In this document: positions 25,726-32,020 of the stretch, one piece after another
How the letters are laid out: every line of letters starts with the position of its first letter
Numbering within the stretch: the first letter of the stretch is position 1
NCBI RefSeq assembly: GCF_013372205.1
Contig: NZ_CP053831.1
Span: 744,001-808,000, forward strand
Length of the DNA stretch: 64,000 nt
Source of the DNA: Campylobacter mucosalis
Lineage (GTDB): Bacteria; Campylobacterota; Campylobacteria; Campylobacterales; Campylobacteraceae
Direction of reading: 5' to 3'
The notes under the pieces: generated by a model
The model's database searches: none
Told to the model about the DNA's origin: nothing
Seen by the model: the letters and a program-made list of their open reading frames with translations, nothing else
Translations under genes and position numbers: made by a program

Positions 25726-26574
25726 ATGAATAAAATCTATACTCTACATTTTGATTTTAATGCTGATAGCAGAGCTGATTTTTTCAAAAACGTATCTGAT
25801 TTTATCAATAATATTGATGAGTTAAATACCGCGCTTTGTTCTTACATTGACAGCGAAATAACAACAAAAGTTATATTAGAGCAAGTTGGCGACGGCTCAC
25901 TAAAAGCCAAAGTAAAAGACGTATTAAAAAGTGTAGATACTGACAAGTTAAGGAGTTACGTGAAAGACCCAAGAGACGCCATAGCCGATTTTTTAATAAA
26001 AGCGAAAGATAAGCTCATCGTTTGGCTAGACGATGAGCCAAAACAGCCAACAAATAAAGCCGATGAGATAGTTTGCCAAGCCTTAGAAGCTACTGATTTA
26101 AAGCCTTGCGGTTATAAAAATAACAAAACGGCGCTACTTAAAGCACTATCAAATCTATCTCAAAGCACAAAAGGATTTAAAGTGCCTCCACGTATAAATT
26201 TAAACGGCAACGAAAGAGAAATAAAGGGCGGTTATGAGTTTAGCCCTGATAATTTAGATGATATTATCACGCAAAAAAGCCAGTTTCAAGGCTCATTTAT
26301 CATCAGAAAACCGGACCTTGCAGGAGCTAGTAAATGGACTATCATACACGGCAAAGCAATTGATGTAAAAATCATCGATGAAGCGTGGATAAATAAGCTA
26401 AAAAGCCACGAAATAGCCTTGCGTTATGGCGATAAGACAAGCGGAACGCTCATAACAAACTCTTTTATTGACAAAGATTTAAATGTGATAGATACGGAGT
26501 ATTTTTTAGATGATATTTTAGGGGTTAGCTCATCAAATGAGCCGACACAACCAAATTTAGATTTAAAGGATTAA
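25726..26574 (+). CDS. Unknown phage protein A of a tandem pair
   Basis: This is a 282-residue protein not recognised by family. Residues 1-75 carry a helix and the phrase ILEQVGDGSLKAKVKDVLK, matched in protein B by LNGVEKGSDIIYIL. A central linker (100-165) follows. A C-terminal beta-rich domain (about 175-255) contains SKWTIIHGKAIDVKIID and ALRYGDK. The strong ribosome site GAGGGGG precedes ATG. It is the first gene of a rightward three-gene unit (A, B and an HTH protein). Confidence 0.6.
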   Translation: MNKIYTLHFDFNADSRADFFKNVSDFINNIDELNTALCSYIDSEITTKVILEQVGDGSLKAKVKDVLKSVDTDKLRSYVKDPRDAIADFLIKAKDKLIVWLDDEPKQPTNKADEIVCQALEATDLKPCGYKNNKTALLKALSNLSQSTKGFKVPPRINLNGNEREIKGGYEFSPDNLDDIITQKSQFQGSFIIRKPDLAGASKWTIIHGKAIDVKIIDEAWINKLKSHEIALRYGDKTSGTLITNSFIDKDLNVIDTEYFLDDILGVSSSNEPTQPNLDLKD

Positions 26575-26576
26575 AA

Positions 26577-27359
26577 GTGAGCTACGAAAAACAGCCAGGA
26601 ACAATAGAGCAAATCCCAATAAAGGTAACAATTGAGCGAGACCAGCCACTAGATATAGCCACTTTTTCAAAAGCGCTTTTATCGCTTAATAACGCGGTTG
26701 ATGAATATGTATCGCTTTCTAGCGGAACAAGCGGGATTAAAGCTACACTTAATGGCGTAGAAAAAGGTAGTGATATTATTTATATTTTAATCACTGGTGC
26801 CGTTATGTTTGATACGCTTTTGCCTACTATAAATGGATATTTTGAGTTTTTTAACAACATAAAAAACATAGGCAAAAAAAGCGTAGATGATATAAAAGAA
26901 GATAGGTTTTTAACCTCTACCGCACTTGACGATATGGAAAACATCATAAACCTAGCCAACCAAAGCGGTGTAAGCGTAACGATAAATTACAACAATTATA
27001 AAGATTGTATGATTATCAATCAAGAGAATAAAGAGAGTTATGCAAAAGGCGTAGCCACAGCAAGACAGATTAAAGACTTTGAGAGTAAGGAACAAAGATA
27101 CTTTGAAAATGTTTTGATAAGGATGAAAGAGGTTAAAGATAGTGAGCGTATAGTAAAAGATAAAGCTATTTGTGATGACATCATACCAGGTAAAGCCGTA
27201 AGCACCGAGATTGTAGACAAAGATGCGAAAGAGCTTATAAATAAAAATCCATTTGATAACTACTACTTAGTTAATTTATCTGTTCATAAAGCAAACGGAG
27301 TGGTTAAGCTCTACCGCATAACAGCATTACACAGCATAATACCAAAAACAAAGGATTAA
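26577..27359 (+). CDS. Unknown phage protein B of a tandem pair
   Basis: This 260-residue protein starts 2 bp after protein A. The N-terminal half repeats the layout of A: a helix (ALLSLNNAVDEYVSL) and then the VEKGS phrase, with a following hydrophobic stretch that may be a membrane or buried helix (ITGAVMFDTLLPTINGYF). The C-terminal domain is again beta-rich (DNYYLVNLSVHKANG). The pair looks like diverged homologues. No function is assigned. Confidence 0.6.
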   Translation: MSYEKQPGTIEQIPIKVTIERDQPLDIATFSKALLSLNNAVDEYVSLSSGTSGIKATLNGVEKGSDIIYILITGAVMFDTLLPTINGYFEFFNNIKNIGKKSVDDIKEDRFLTSTALDDMENIINLANQSGVSVTINYNNYKDCMIINQENKESYAKGVATARQIKDFESKEQRYFENVLIRMKEVKDSERIVKDKAICDDIIPGKAVSTEIVDKDAKELINKNPFDNYYLVNLSVHKANGVVKLYRITALHSIIPKTKD

Positions 27360-27360
27360 A

Positions 27361-27591
27361 ATGACAAGCGAAGAACTAAAAGCGTTTTGTAAAGAGCGGA
27401 ATTTGACTTATAAGGAGCTTGGCGAAGCAATAGGAATGAGTGAAGCTACTTTACGCTCAAATATCTCTAAAGGAATTATTTCAGAGCAAACAGCACGGGC
27501 TATTGAGCTTTTAAAGCATATTGAAGCTTTAGAAAATGAACTTAAAGAATTTCAAGCACTAAAAGAAATCCTAAAAAACATCATAAAATAA
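27361..27591 (+). CDS. Small HTH regulator following the A/B pair
   Basis: This 76-residue protein has a Cro/XRE-like HTH (TYKELGEAIGMSEATLRSNI) and a C-terminal leucine-rich coiled coil (EALENELKEFQALKEIL) for dimerisation. It begins 1 bp after protein B. It is a good candidate for the regulator acting on the GTTGCAAA sites just downstream. Confidence 0.7.
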   Translation: MTSEELKAFCKERNLTYKELGEAIGMSEATLRSNISKGIISEQTARAIELLKHIEALENELKEFQALKEILKNIIK

Positions 27592-27615
27592 CGTTTCCGC
27601 AATTTTGCGGAGACG
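27592..27615. terminator. Strong dyad after the HTH gene
   Basis: CGTTTCCGCAA and TTGCGGAGACG form an imperfect 11-bp dyad with a TT centre. It could be a terminator (no U-run follows) or an operator, since its core TTGC resembles the GTTGCAAA repeats next to it. Confidence 0.4.
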
Positions 27616-27620
27616 CAAAA

Positions 27621-27723
27621 GTTGCAAATATCTACAAAAATTTATAAAAATATTTCAATTTACAGCTTTTTATATTGACAATAGTTGCAAAATATGATAT
27701 AATCCTCTCATAAATGTTGCAAA
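27621..27723 (+). promoter_or_regulatory. Consensus promoter with three GTTGCAAA operators
   Basis: TTGACA (27675-27680), a 17-bp spacer and TATAAT (27698-27703) make a full sigma-70 consensus, unusual in this genome. GTTGCAAA occurs at 27621, 27684 (inside the spacer) and 27716 (just downstream of the start point). This arrangement fits a repressor-controlled early phage promoter. Confidence 0.7.
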
Positions 27724-27752
27724 TAGCAATGTTTAGGAAAGGAGGCAAAGCG

Positions 27753-27842
27753 ATGGAAGTTTTTATCTCGGTAGTTGATTTGATGACCGCCATCATCAAG
27801 TTGATTACGATTTACCTGCTTATCAAACAGATAAAGCGGTAA
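27753..27842 (+). CDS. 29-residue membrane micropeptide 1
   Basis: The frame starts MEVFISVVDLMTAIIKL and ends in a basic tail (KQIKR). It has an excellent ribosome site (AAAGGAGG) 9 bases before ATG and lies 50 bp behind the consensus promoter. It has one predicted membrane helix and shares its first four residues and overall design with the next micropeptide. It is a possible toxin, antiholin or membrane regulator. Confidence 0.65.
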   Translation: MEVFISVVDLMTAIIKLITIYLLIKQIKR

Positions 27843-27843
27843 G

Positions 27844-27879
27844 AAGTCAAGGGGCTAGGTTAGCCCTCACTTTTGACTT
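27844..27879 (+). terminator. Hairpin between the two micropeptide genes
   Basis: AAGTCAA pairs with TTGACTT, and inside it GGGCTA pairs with TAGCCC, giving a long bulged stem. Having no U-run, it may be an attenuator or processing structure rather than a full terminator. Confidence 0.5.
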
Positions 27880-27936
27880 TGAGATTAGGAGCTTTTACGC
27901 TTTGCCTACTGAAATTATACCACAAGGAGCGGTAAA

Positions 27937-28020
27937 ATGGAAGTTTTTAACACTATTTTGGATTTAGTCATAGTTGCGTTACTCGCCGTTGTCGTTTGTC
28001 GTTTAGGCGGTGTAAAATGA
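27937..28020 (+). CDS. 27-residue membrane micropeptide 2
   Basis: The frame starts MEVFNTILDLVIVALLAVVV and ends CRLGGVK. It has a good ribosome site (AAGGAG). Its stop overlaps the start of the Rha gene (ATGA), so translation of the antirepressor is coupled to it. It is paralogous in design to micropeptide 1. Confidence 0.65.
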   Translation: MEVFNTILDLVIVALLAVVVCRLGGVK

Positions 28021-28466
28021 ATGCCGTTATAAACAATATAAACGTAAATTTTAACATAAGCGATGAGAGAGTTTTTATAAGCTCTCTTGAGCTTAGCGAA
28101 GTATTTGAAAAACAACACAAACACATCCTAAGAGCTATTGAAAATTTATTAAATGATGAGTTTAAAAGTCAAAATTTTATCAAACATAGCTATTTAGATA
28201 AAACTGGGCGTGTTTTACCCTGCTACAACCTAACCCGCGATGGCTTTTCGCTTTTGGTTATGGGTTTTACTGGCGAAAAGGCTTATAAATGGAAAATAGA
28301 GTTTATCAAAGCTTTTAATCTTATGGAAGCCGAGCTTAAAAGAGTAAGCATAGGGCGTTATGTTGATAAAATCTCCGCCCTTGAAGCAGATTTTAAACTA
28401 AACGCCAAACATCATCAAAACCAAATCAACGGCTACAAGGGTCAAATTTGCTATAATACAAGCTAA
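28017..28466 (+). CDS. Rha-family phage regulator (short)
   Basis: This 149-residue protein carries the Rha (pRha) domain: VFISSLELSEVFEKQHKHIL ... LPCYNLTRDGFSLLVMGF ... AYKWKIEFIKAFNLME. Rha proteins modulate phage lysis-lysogeny decisions. The ATG at 28017 is used because of the ATGA overlap and family alignment. The C-terminal linker HQNQINGYKGQI is shared with the next antirepressor but then ends abruptly, suggesting truncation of a longer two-domain protein. Confidence 0.85.
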   Translation: MNAVINNINVNFNISDERVFISSLELSEVFEKQHKHILRAIENLLNDEFKSQNFIKHSYLDKTGRVLPCYNLTRDGFSLLVMGFTGEKAYKWKIEFIKAFNLMEAELKRVSIGRYVDKISALEADFKLNAKHHQNQINGYKGQICYNTS

Positions 28467-28485
28467 AAAATTTAAAGGACACGCA

Positions 28486-28638
28486 ATGGAAAACAAAGAA
28501 GCACAAACAGGAAGCTACAATTTACAAATAAAAATACCACACGAACTAAAAGAAAAACTCGAACAATTAGCACAAGAAGCCGGGGTAAGCTTAAATCAAT
28601 ACATAATGTTTATGCTTATTAGAGAGACTAAAAAATAG
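28486..28638 (+). CDS. Small ribbon-helix-helix (Arc-like) protein
   Basis: This 50-residue protein has a ribbon strand (YNLQIKIPHELKEKLEQLA) and the helix pair AGVSLNQYIMFMLIR of the Arc/MetJ-type fold, close to Arc-like proteins used as phage regulators. The ribosome site is weak (AAAGGAC). TATAAT at 28452-28457 could drive it. Confidence 0.75.
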   Translation: MENKEAQTGSYNLQIKIPHELKEKLEQLAQEAGVSLNQYIMFMLIRETKK

Positions 28639-28710
28639 GCACTCGGATTTTAAATCCGACCGCTTATTGCGAAGTCAATATAAAAAGATTGATAAAATAA
28701 TAAAAATGTA

Positions 28711-28760
28711 TTGACAAATCAATTTTATTTCAATTTAATTTCAATAAATTTTCATTGAAA
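28711..28760 (+). promoter_or_regulatory. Promoter with TTTCAAT repeats before the second antirepressor
   Basis: TTGACA (28711-28716), a 17-bp spacer and TTTAAT (28734-28739) form a promoter. TTTCAAT occurs at 28728 and 28739, with the inverted copy ATTGAAA at 28754-28760, overlapping the -10 and the start point. These are likely operators, different in sequence from the GTTGCAAA set. Confidence 0.6.
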
Positions 28761-28771
28761 GGTTATTGAAT

Positions 28772-29467
28772 ATGAATGATTTAGTCATAAACCACAATGG
28801 TACACCAGCCACTACACAAGATAAAGTTTCAGTTTTAACTGACAACAACGAACAATCAGTCCAAAGACTTATTAGAACTTACGAAGTTGATTTAAAAGAA
28901 TTTGGCGAACTTGAATTTAAAAACATACAAATTAAAGCAGGGCTTGGTTTTACTTTTAAAAAATGCTACTACCTAAACGAACAACAAGCCACACTTTTGC
29001 TTACTTATATGAAAAATACGCCAAAAGTAAGAGAAGCTAAAAAGTTGTTAGTAAAGGCTTTTTATGACATGAAACAAAAACTACACACAAACCAAATCAA
29101 CGGCTACAAAAGTCAGATAGCAAAGCACAATAATCAAATAGAGTTGTTAAAAGCTGAGCTTCTAATGGCTAAGAAAAACTACCCATTCGCAGAGCTTGAC
29201 CTAAGCGACCCTAAATATCAGCCATTTTCAGCTGGACGACCTAGCTACAAAGAGCTATGGGGACAAAACATAAGTATCAAAGCTCACAACAACGCCTTAA
29301 AAGTAGCCCTTAAAATGTATCAAGATGACGAGGATAAAAACAAACAAATAGTATCAAACCTAGCCAAAATTCAAAAAGAGCTAGAAAAAAGTTACACAGC
29401 AATAGGTGCGGTTATGGCGTATTGTTATGACAACGACCGCTTTTTTATAAACCAAAAGGATCAATAA
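28772..29467 (+). CDS. Rha-like antirepressor
   Basis: This 231-residue protein has an N-terminal Rha-like domain (FTFKKCYYLNEQQATLLLTYM, then VREAKKLLVKAFYDM). A helical linker (NQINGYKSQIAKHNNQIELL) and a C-terminal helical domain (SYKELWGQNISIKAHNNAL) follow. The ATG at 28772 is preferred (AAAGG upstream). The linker is nearly identical to that of the shorter Rha gene, which supports duplication. Confidence 0.75.
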   Translation: MNDLVINHNGTPATTQDKVSVLTDNNEQSVQRLIRTYEVDLKEFGELEFKNIQIKAGLGFTFKKCYYLNEQQATLLLTYMKNTPKVREAKKLLVKAFYDMKQKLHTNQINGYKSQIAKHNNQIELLKAELLMAKKNYPFAELDLSDPKYQPFSAGRPSYKELWGQNISIKAHNNALKVALKMYQDDEDKNKQIVSNLAKIQKELEKSYTAIGAVMAYCYDNDRFFINQKDQ

Positions 29468-29670
29468 TGAAATCTTTAGACACACAAAAAGAGAAATTCG
29501 CAAAGTATTTAGAAGCTTACGGAATAAAGCTAGATGGTAGCGACGAAGCAGTAAGTCATAAGTTGCTTAGTTGTGCTTTTGATTTATTTTGTGCCTTAGA
29601 CGCATTAGCAAAAAATCATAACGCAATAAAAGCTAAAATTTTAAACATACTAAACCCAAAAGGAGAATAA
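29467..29670 (+). CDS. Small unknown phage protein
   Basis: This 67-residue helical protein starts on the stop codon of the antirepressor (TAATG) and ends right before the frameshifted antirepressor. No family is recognised. Confidence 0.6.
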   Translation: MKSLDTQKEKFAKYLEAYGIKLDGSDEAVSHKLLSCAFDLFCALDALAKNHNAIKAKILNILNPKGE

Positions 29671-30358
29671 ATGAATTTAGAAGTTTTTAGAAACGATGAC
29701 TTTGAGATTAGAGTTACGGTTGATGAAAAAGGCGGACCGCTTTTTTTGTTTGGCTGATATTTGTAAAGTTTTAGAGCTTACAAATCCAACTCGCGCCGCA
29801 AATGCGATAAAATCGGAGTTTGAGCTACCTAAGTTAAATGTAGGTAGCTTTGACACTGGGTATGGCGTTAAAGAATTTACAATGATTACCGAACCCCAAC
29901 TTTACTTCGTGTTAATGCGTAGCGATAAACCAAACGCAAAAGCGTTTCGTAAATGGGTAAATTGTGAAGTCCTGCCAAGCATTAGAAAAACAGGCGGATA
30001 TAATCAAAAACCACTTAGCCAAATTGAAATTTTGCAAAGCTCGGTGGCTATCTTAGCCGAGCAAGAAAAAAGAGTAAGCGTTTTAGAGCATAAAACTGAT
30101 GATTTACATAAAGAGCAGTTAAAAGCAAAGCATAATATCAACCGCCTTTTAAGCAATGATAATTATATGACTTTAATTGCGTTTATGAACCTACACGGCA
30201 TAAAGCAAAAGGGCTATCATTTGCCAAGTTTAGGCAAAAGGGCTAAAAAGTTAAGTGAAGAACAAGGGGCATTTATGGGAGCGGTTATAGACCCTAGATA
30301 TGGGCGGATTAACACTTATGACACTGAAATTTTAAAACAGGTGTTTAAAGTAGCCTAA
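29671..30358 (+). pseudogene. BRO-N antirepressor with a frameshift in a T7 tract
   Basis: ATG at 29671 gives MNLEVFRNDDFEIRVTVDEK and then stops at 29,756. The next frame continues CLADICKVLELTNPTRAANA and the rest of a BRO-N antirepressor (EPQLYFVLMRSDKPNAKAFR, then KTGGY) plus a KilA-C-like end. The frame change coincides with seven T (29741-29747); six would restore one frame of about 228 codons. This could be inactivation, slippage or a sequencing error. Confidence 0.75.
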
Positions 30359-30375
30359 TCTCGCACATTAGGCTA
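30351..30375. terminator. 9-bp hairpin at the end of the BRO-N gene
   Basis: TAGCCTAAT and ATTAGGCTA pair perfectly across a 7-base loop (30360-30366), starting inside the last codons. It is followed by AAAAC, not a U-run. Confidence 0.5.
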
Positions 30376-30408
30376 AAACACTTCAAAATTATACACAACT
30401 AACCTTAC

Positions 30409-30430
30409 GGCGGAGTTAATCCGCCTTTTA
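30409..30430 (+). terminator. Rho-independent terminator before the last phage genes
   Basis: GGCGGA and TCCGCC form a 6-bp GC-rich stem over a 5-base loop, followed by TTTTA. It separates the antirepressor genes from the excisionase/integrase unit. Confidence 0.65.
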
Positions 30431-30452
30431 TAAAAAAACATAAGGACAACCA

Positions 30453-30668
30453 ATGTCAAGCCCAGAAATTGAAAAACACAATAAGGTGTTAGAAAATTTT
30501 GATGCCTTTTGTAAAAAGATAGACACGCACAACGAAAAGATAGAGCTAGTAGAGCGTATAACAAGACGGCTTTTTAAGCTTGATATTTTTGAACTCGGAT
30601 ATATTTTAGAAGTTGTAAAAGCAATGATAAAGGATAGATATGAGCGAGATTTTAGAGCTAAAAAATGA
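30453..30668 (+). CDS. Small unknown phage protein upstream of xis
   Basis: This 71-residue helical, charged protein has a ribosome site AAGGAC. Its end overlaps the next gene by 29 bp. No family is recognised; it may be a regulator or a recombination accessory. Confidence 0.55.
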   Translation: MSSPEIEKHNKVLENFDAFCKKIDTHNEKIELVERITRRLFKLDIFELGYILEVVKAMIKDRYERDFRAKK

Positions 30669-30882
30669 GATTTTGGAATTAAAATTTATACTATCGTCTT
30701 TACTGCCAAAAAGTATGAGTATCTCTGAAATCTCGGCTCAAACTGGCAAAAGCAGACAAACTTTAACCGCTTTTGTAAAGTCAAATTTAGAGCCTAAAAA
30801 AGATTTTTGGCAACAAAATGGTAAAATAATGCTGTCTCAAACTGCCGCCTTAAAAATTATAAGGAGATATAATGAAAAATAG
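30640..30882 (+). CDS. Excisionase-like HTH protein
   Basis: This 80-residue protein has a short coiled coil (ELKNEILELKFIL) and a winged-helix/HTH (SISEISAQTGKSRQTLTAFV) that fits AlpA/Xis-type proteins. Its 3' end overlaps the integrase gene by 11 bp, the usual xis-int layout. It would bend DNA at the att site for excision. Confidence 0.65.
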   Translation: MSEILELKNEILELKFILSSLLPKSMSISEISAQTGKSRQTLTAFVKSNLEPKKDFWQQNGKIMLSQTAALKIIRRYNEK

Positions 30883-31969
30883 CGGCGGATACAAGGTGCG
30901 AAACGGCAAAATTTACGTTTTTGGCACGATAGATAAAGTAAGATATAGATTTTCAGTAGGCAAAGAAGCTACGAAAGAGAATTTAACTTGGATAGCACGG
31001 AACTACTGGAGTGTTCTTTTAAATTTAATTGATGAGAAAAAAACGCCAAAACAGAGTTTAAAGCTTAGCGATTTTTTGCTTGAAGCCATAGAATTAAGCG
31101 CACACAAACGCTCAAAATCAACGCAAAGCGACTACATATCAAAAGCAAAACGGCTTATAATCCCATATTTTAAGGCGTATGAGCTAGGTAATATTAAGCC
31201 ATTTGACATAGAGCAGTGGCAAAGTGAAATTTTAAAGCACTACTCAACTGCCACTGCTAAACGGCTTAAAAATATCCTAAATATGGCTTTAAATAAGGCA
31301 TATTTAAATGATATTATACCTAAAAACCCTTTAACTTTGGTAGATAGTTTTAAGATAAAGCACGAGAAAAAAGAGCCATACACGATTGATGAAATGCTTA
31401 AAATTTTGCACTTTTCTACTGGCTGGTTTAGGCTATTTTTACATTTAGCTTTTACGACTGGACTTCGTACAGGTGAACTTATGGGGCTAAAAAAGAGCGA
31501 TATTGACTTTGAAAAACGTGTGATTTATGTTAATCGAAGCATAACAAAGGGCGAGATAAAAGAGAGTAGTGAGATAAAAAATCACAATCGCATAGTTGTT
31601 TTAGCTGATTATTTAGTAGATGAGTTAAAGGCGTATGATAGTGGCAGCGAGTGGCTGTTTGTTTCGCGGCTAAATAAGCCTTTTTTTGAAAGCAAAGCCA
31701 TAACAAAACACTATTTTAAGCCACTTTTAGAGCGTATAGGGGTTAAATATAAAACGCTTTATGCTACACGCCACACGTTTATTAGCTTATTGAGAAATGC
31801 AGGAGTTAGCAAAGACTTTGTAGCAGAACTTGCAGGTCATAGTGAGGCGATTAGCGATAAGCACTATTATAAATCGGCATTAACCGAGCAAAAAACAAAA
31901 GCGATAAATAACGTTTTTTATGGGCTAAATTTGGGTGTTAAGGCACAAGTTAAGGCACAACAAGCATAA
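30872..31969 (+). CDS. int: Tyrosine integrase
   Basis: This 365-residue phage integrase has a core-binding SAM-like domain (about 62-150) and a catalytic domain with Arg199 (TTGLRTGEL), Arg300 in YATRHTF (the first position of the H-x-x-R box is Tyr297), His323 (LAGHSE) and the nucleophile Tyr332/333 (KHYYK). It lies at the right end and reads towards attR. Its last codons contain both right-hand AGGCACA arm sites. It should catalyse recombination at the CTGTTAT core. Confidence 0.92.
   Translation: MKNSGGYKVRNGKIYVFGTIDKVRYRFSVGKEATKENLTWIARNYWSVLLNLIDEKKTPKQSLKLSDFLLEAIELSAHKRSKSTQSDYISKAKRLIIPYFKAYELGNIKPFDIEQWQSEILKHYSTATAKRLKNILNMALNKAYLNDIIPKNPLTLVDSFKIKHEKKEPYTIDEMLKILHFSTGWFRLFLHLAFTTGLRTGELMGLKKSDIDFEKRVIYVNRSITKGEIKESSEIKNHNRIVVLADYLVDELKAYDSGSEWLFVSRLNKPFFESKAITKHYFKPLLERIGVKYKTLYATRHTFISLLRNAGVSKDFVAELAGHSEAISDKHYYKSALTEQKTKAINNVFYGLNLGVKAQVKAQQA
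31941..31959 (+). repeat. AGGCACA arm-type repeats, right end
   Basis: Two AGGCACA copies at 31941 and 31953, 12 bp apart, lie within the last codons of int. The left end has the same pair spacing, which points to integrase arm sites on both sides of attP. Confidence 0.6.
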
Positions 31970-32020
31970 CAAAACTCAAAAACATCGATGAGAGCGTGAG
32001 AATTTAACAAAAACACCTGC

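Noticed and set aside
27592-27723. GTTGCAAA repeats as integrase arm sites or a CRISPR-like array
   Set aside because: Irregular spacing and overlap with a consensus promoter favour repressor operators; no CRISPR array was seen anywhere in the window.
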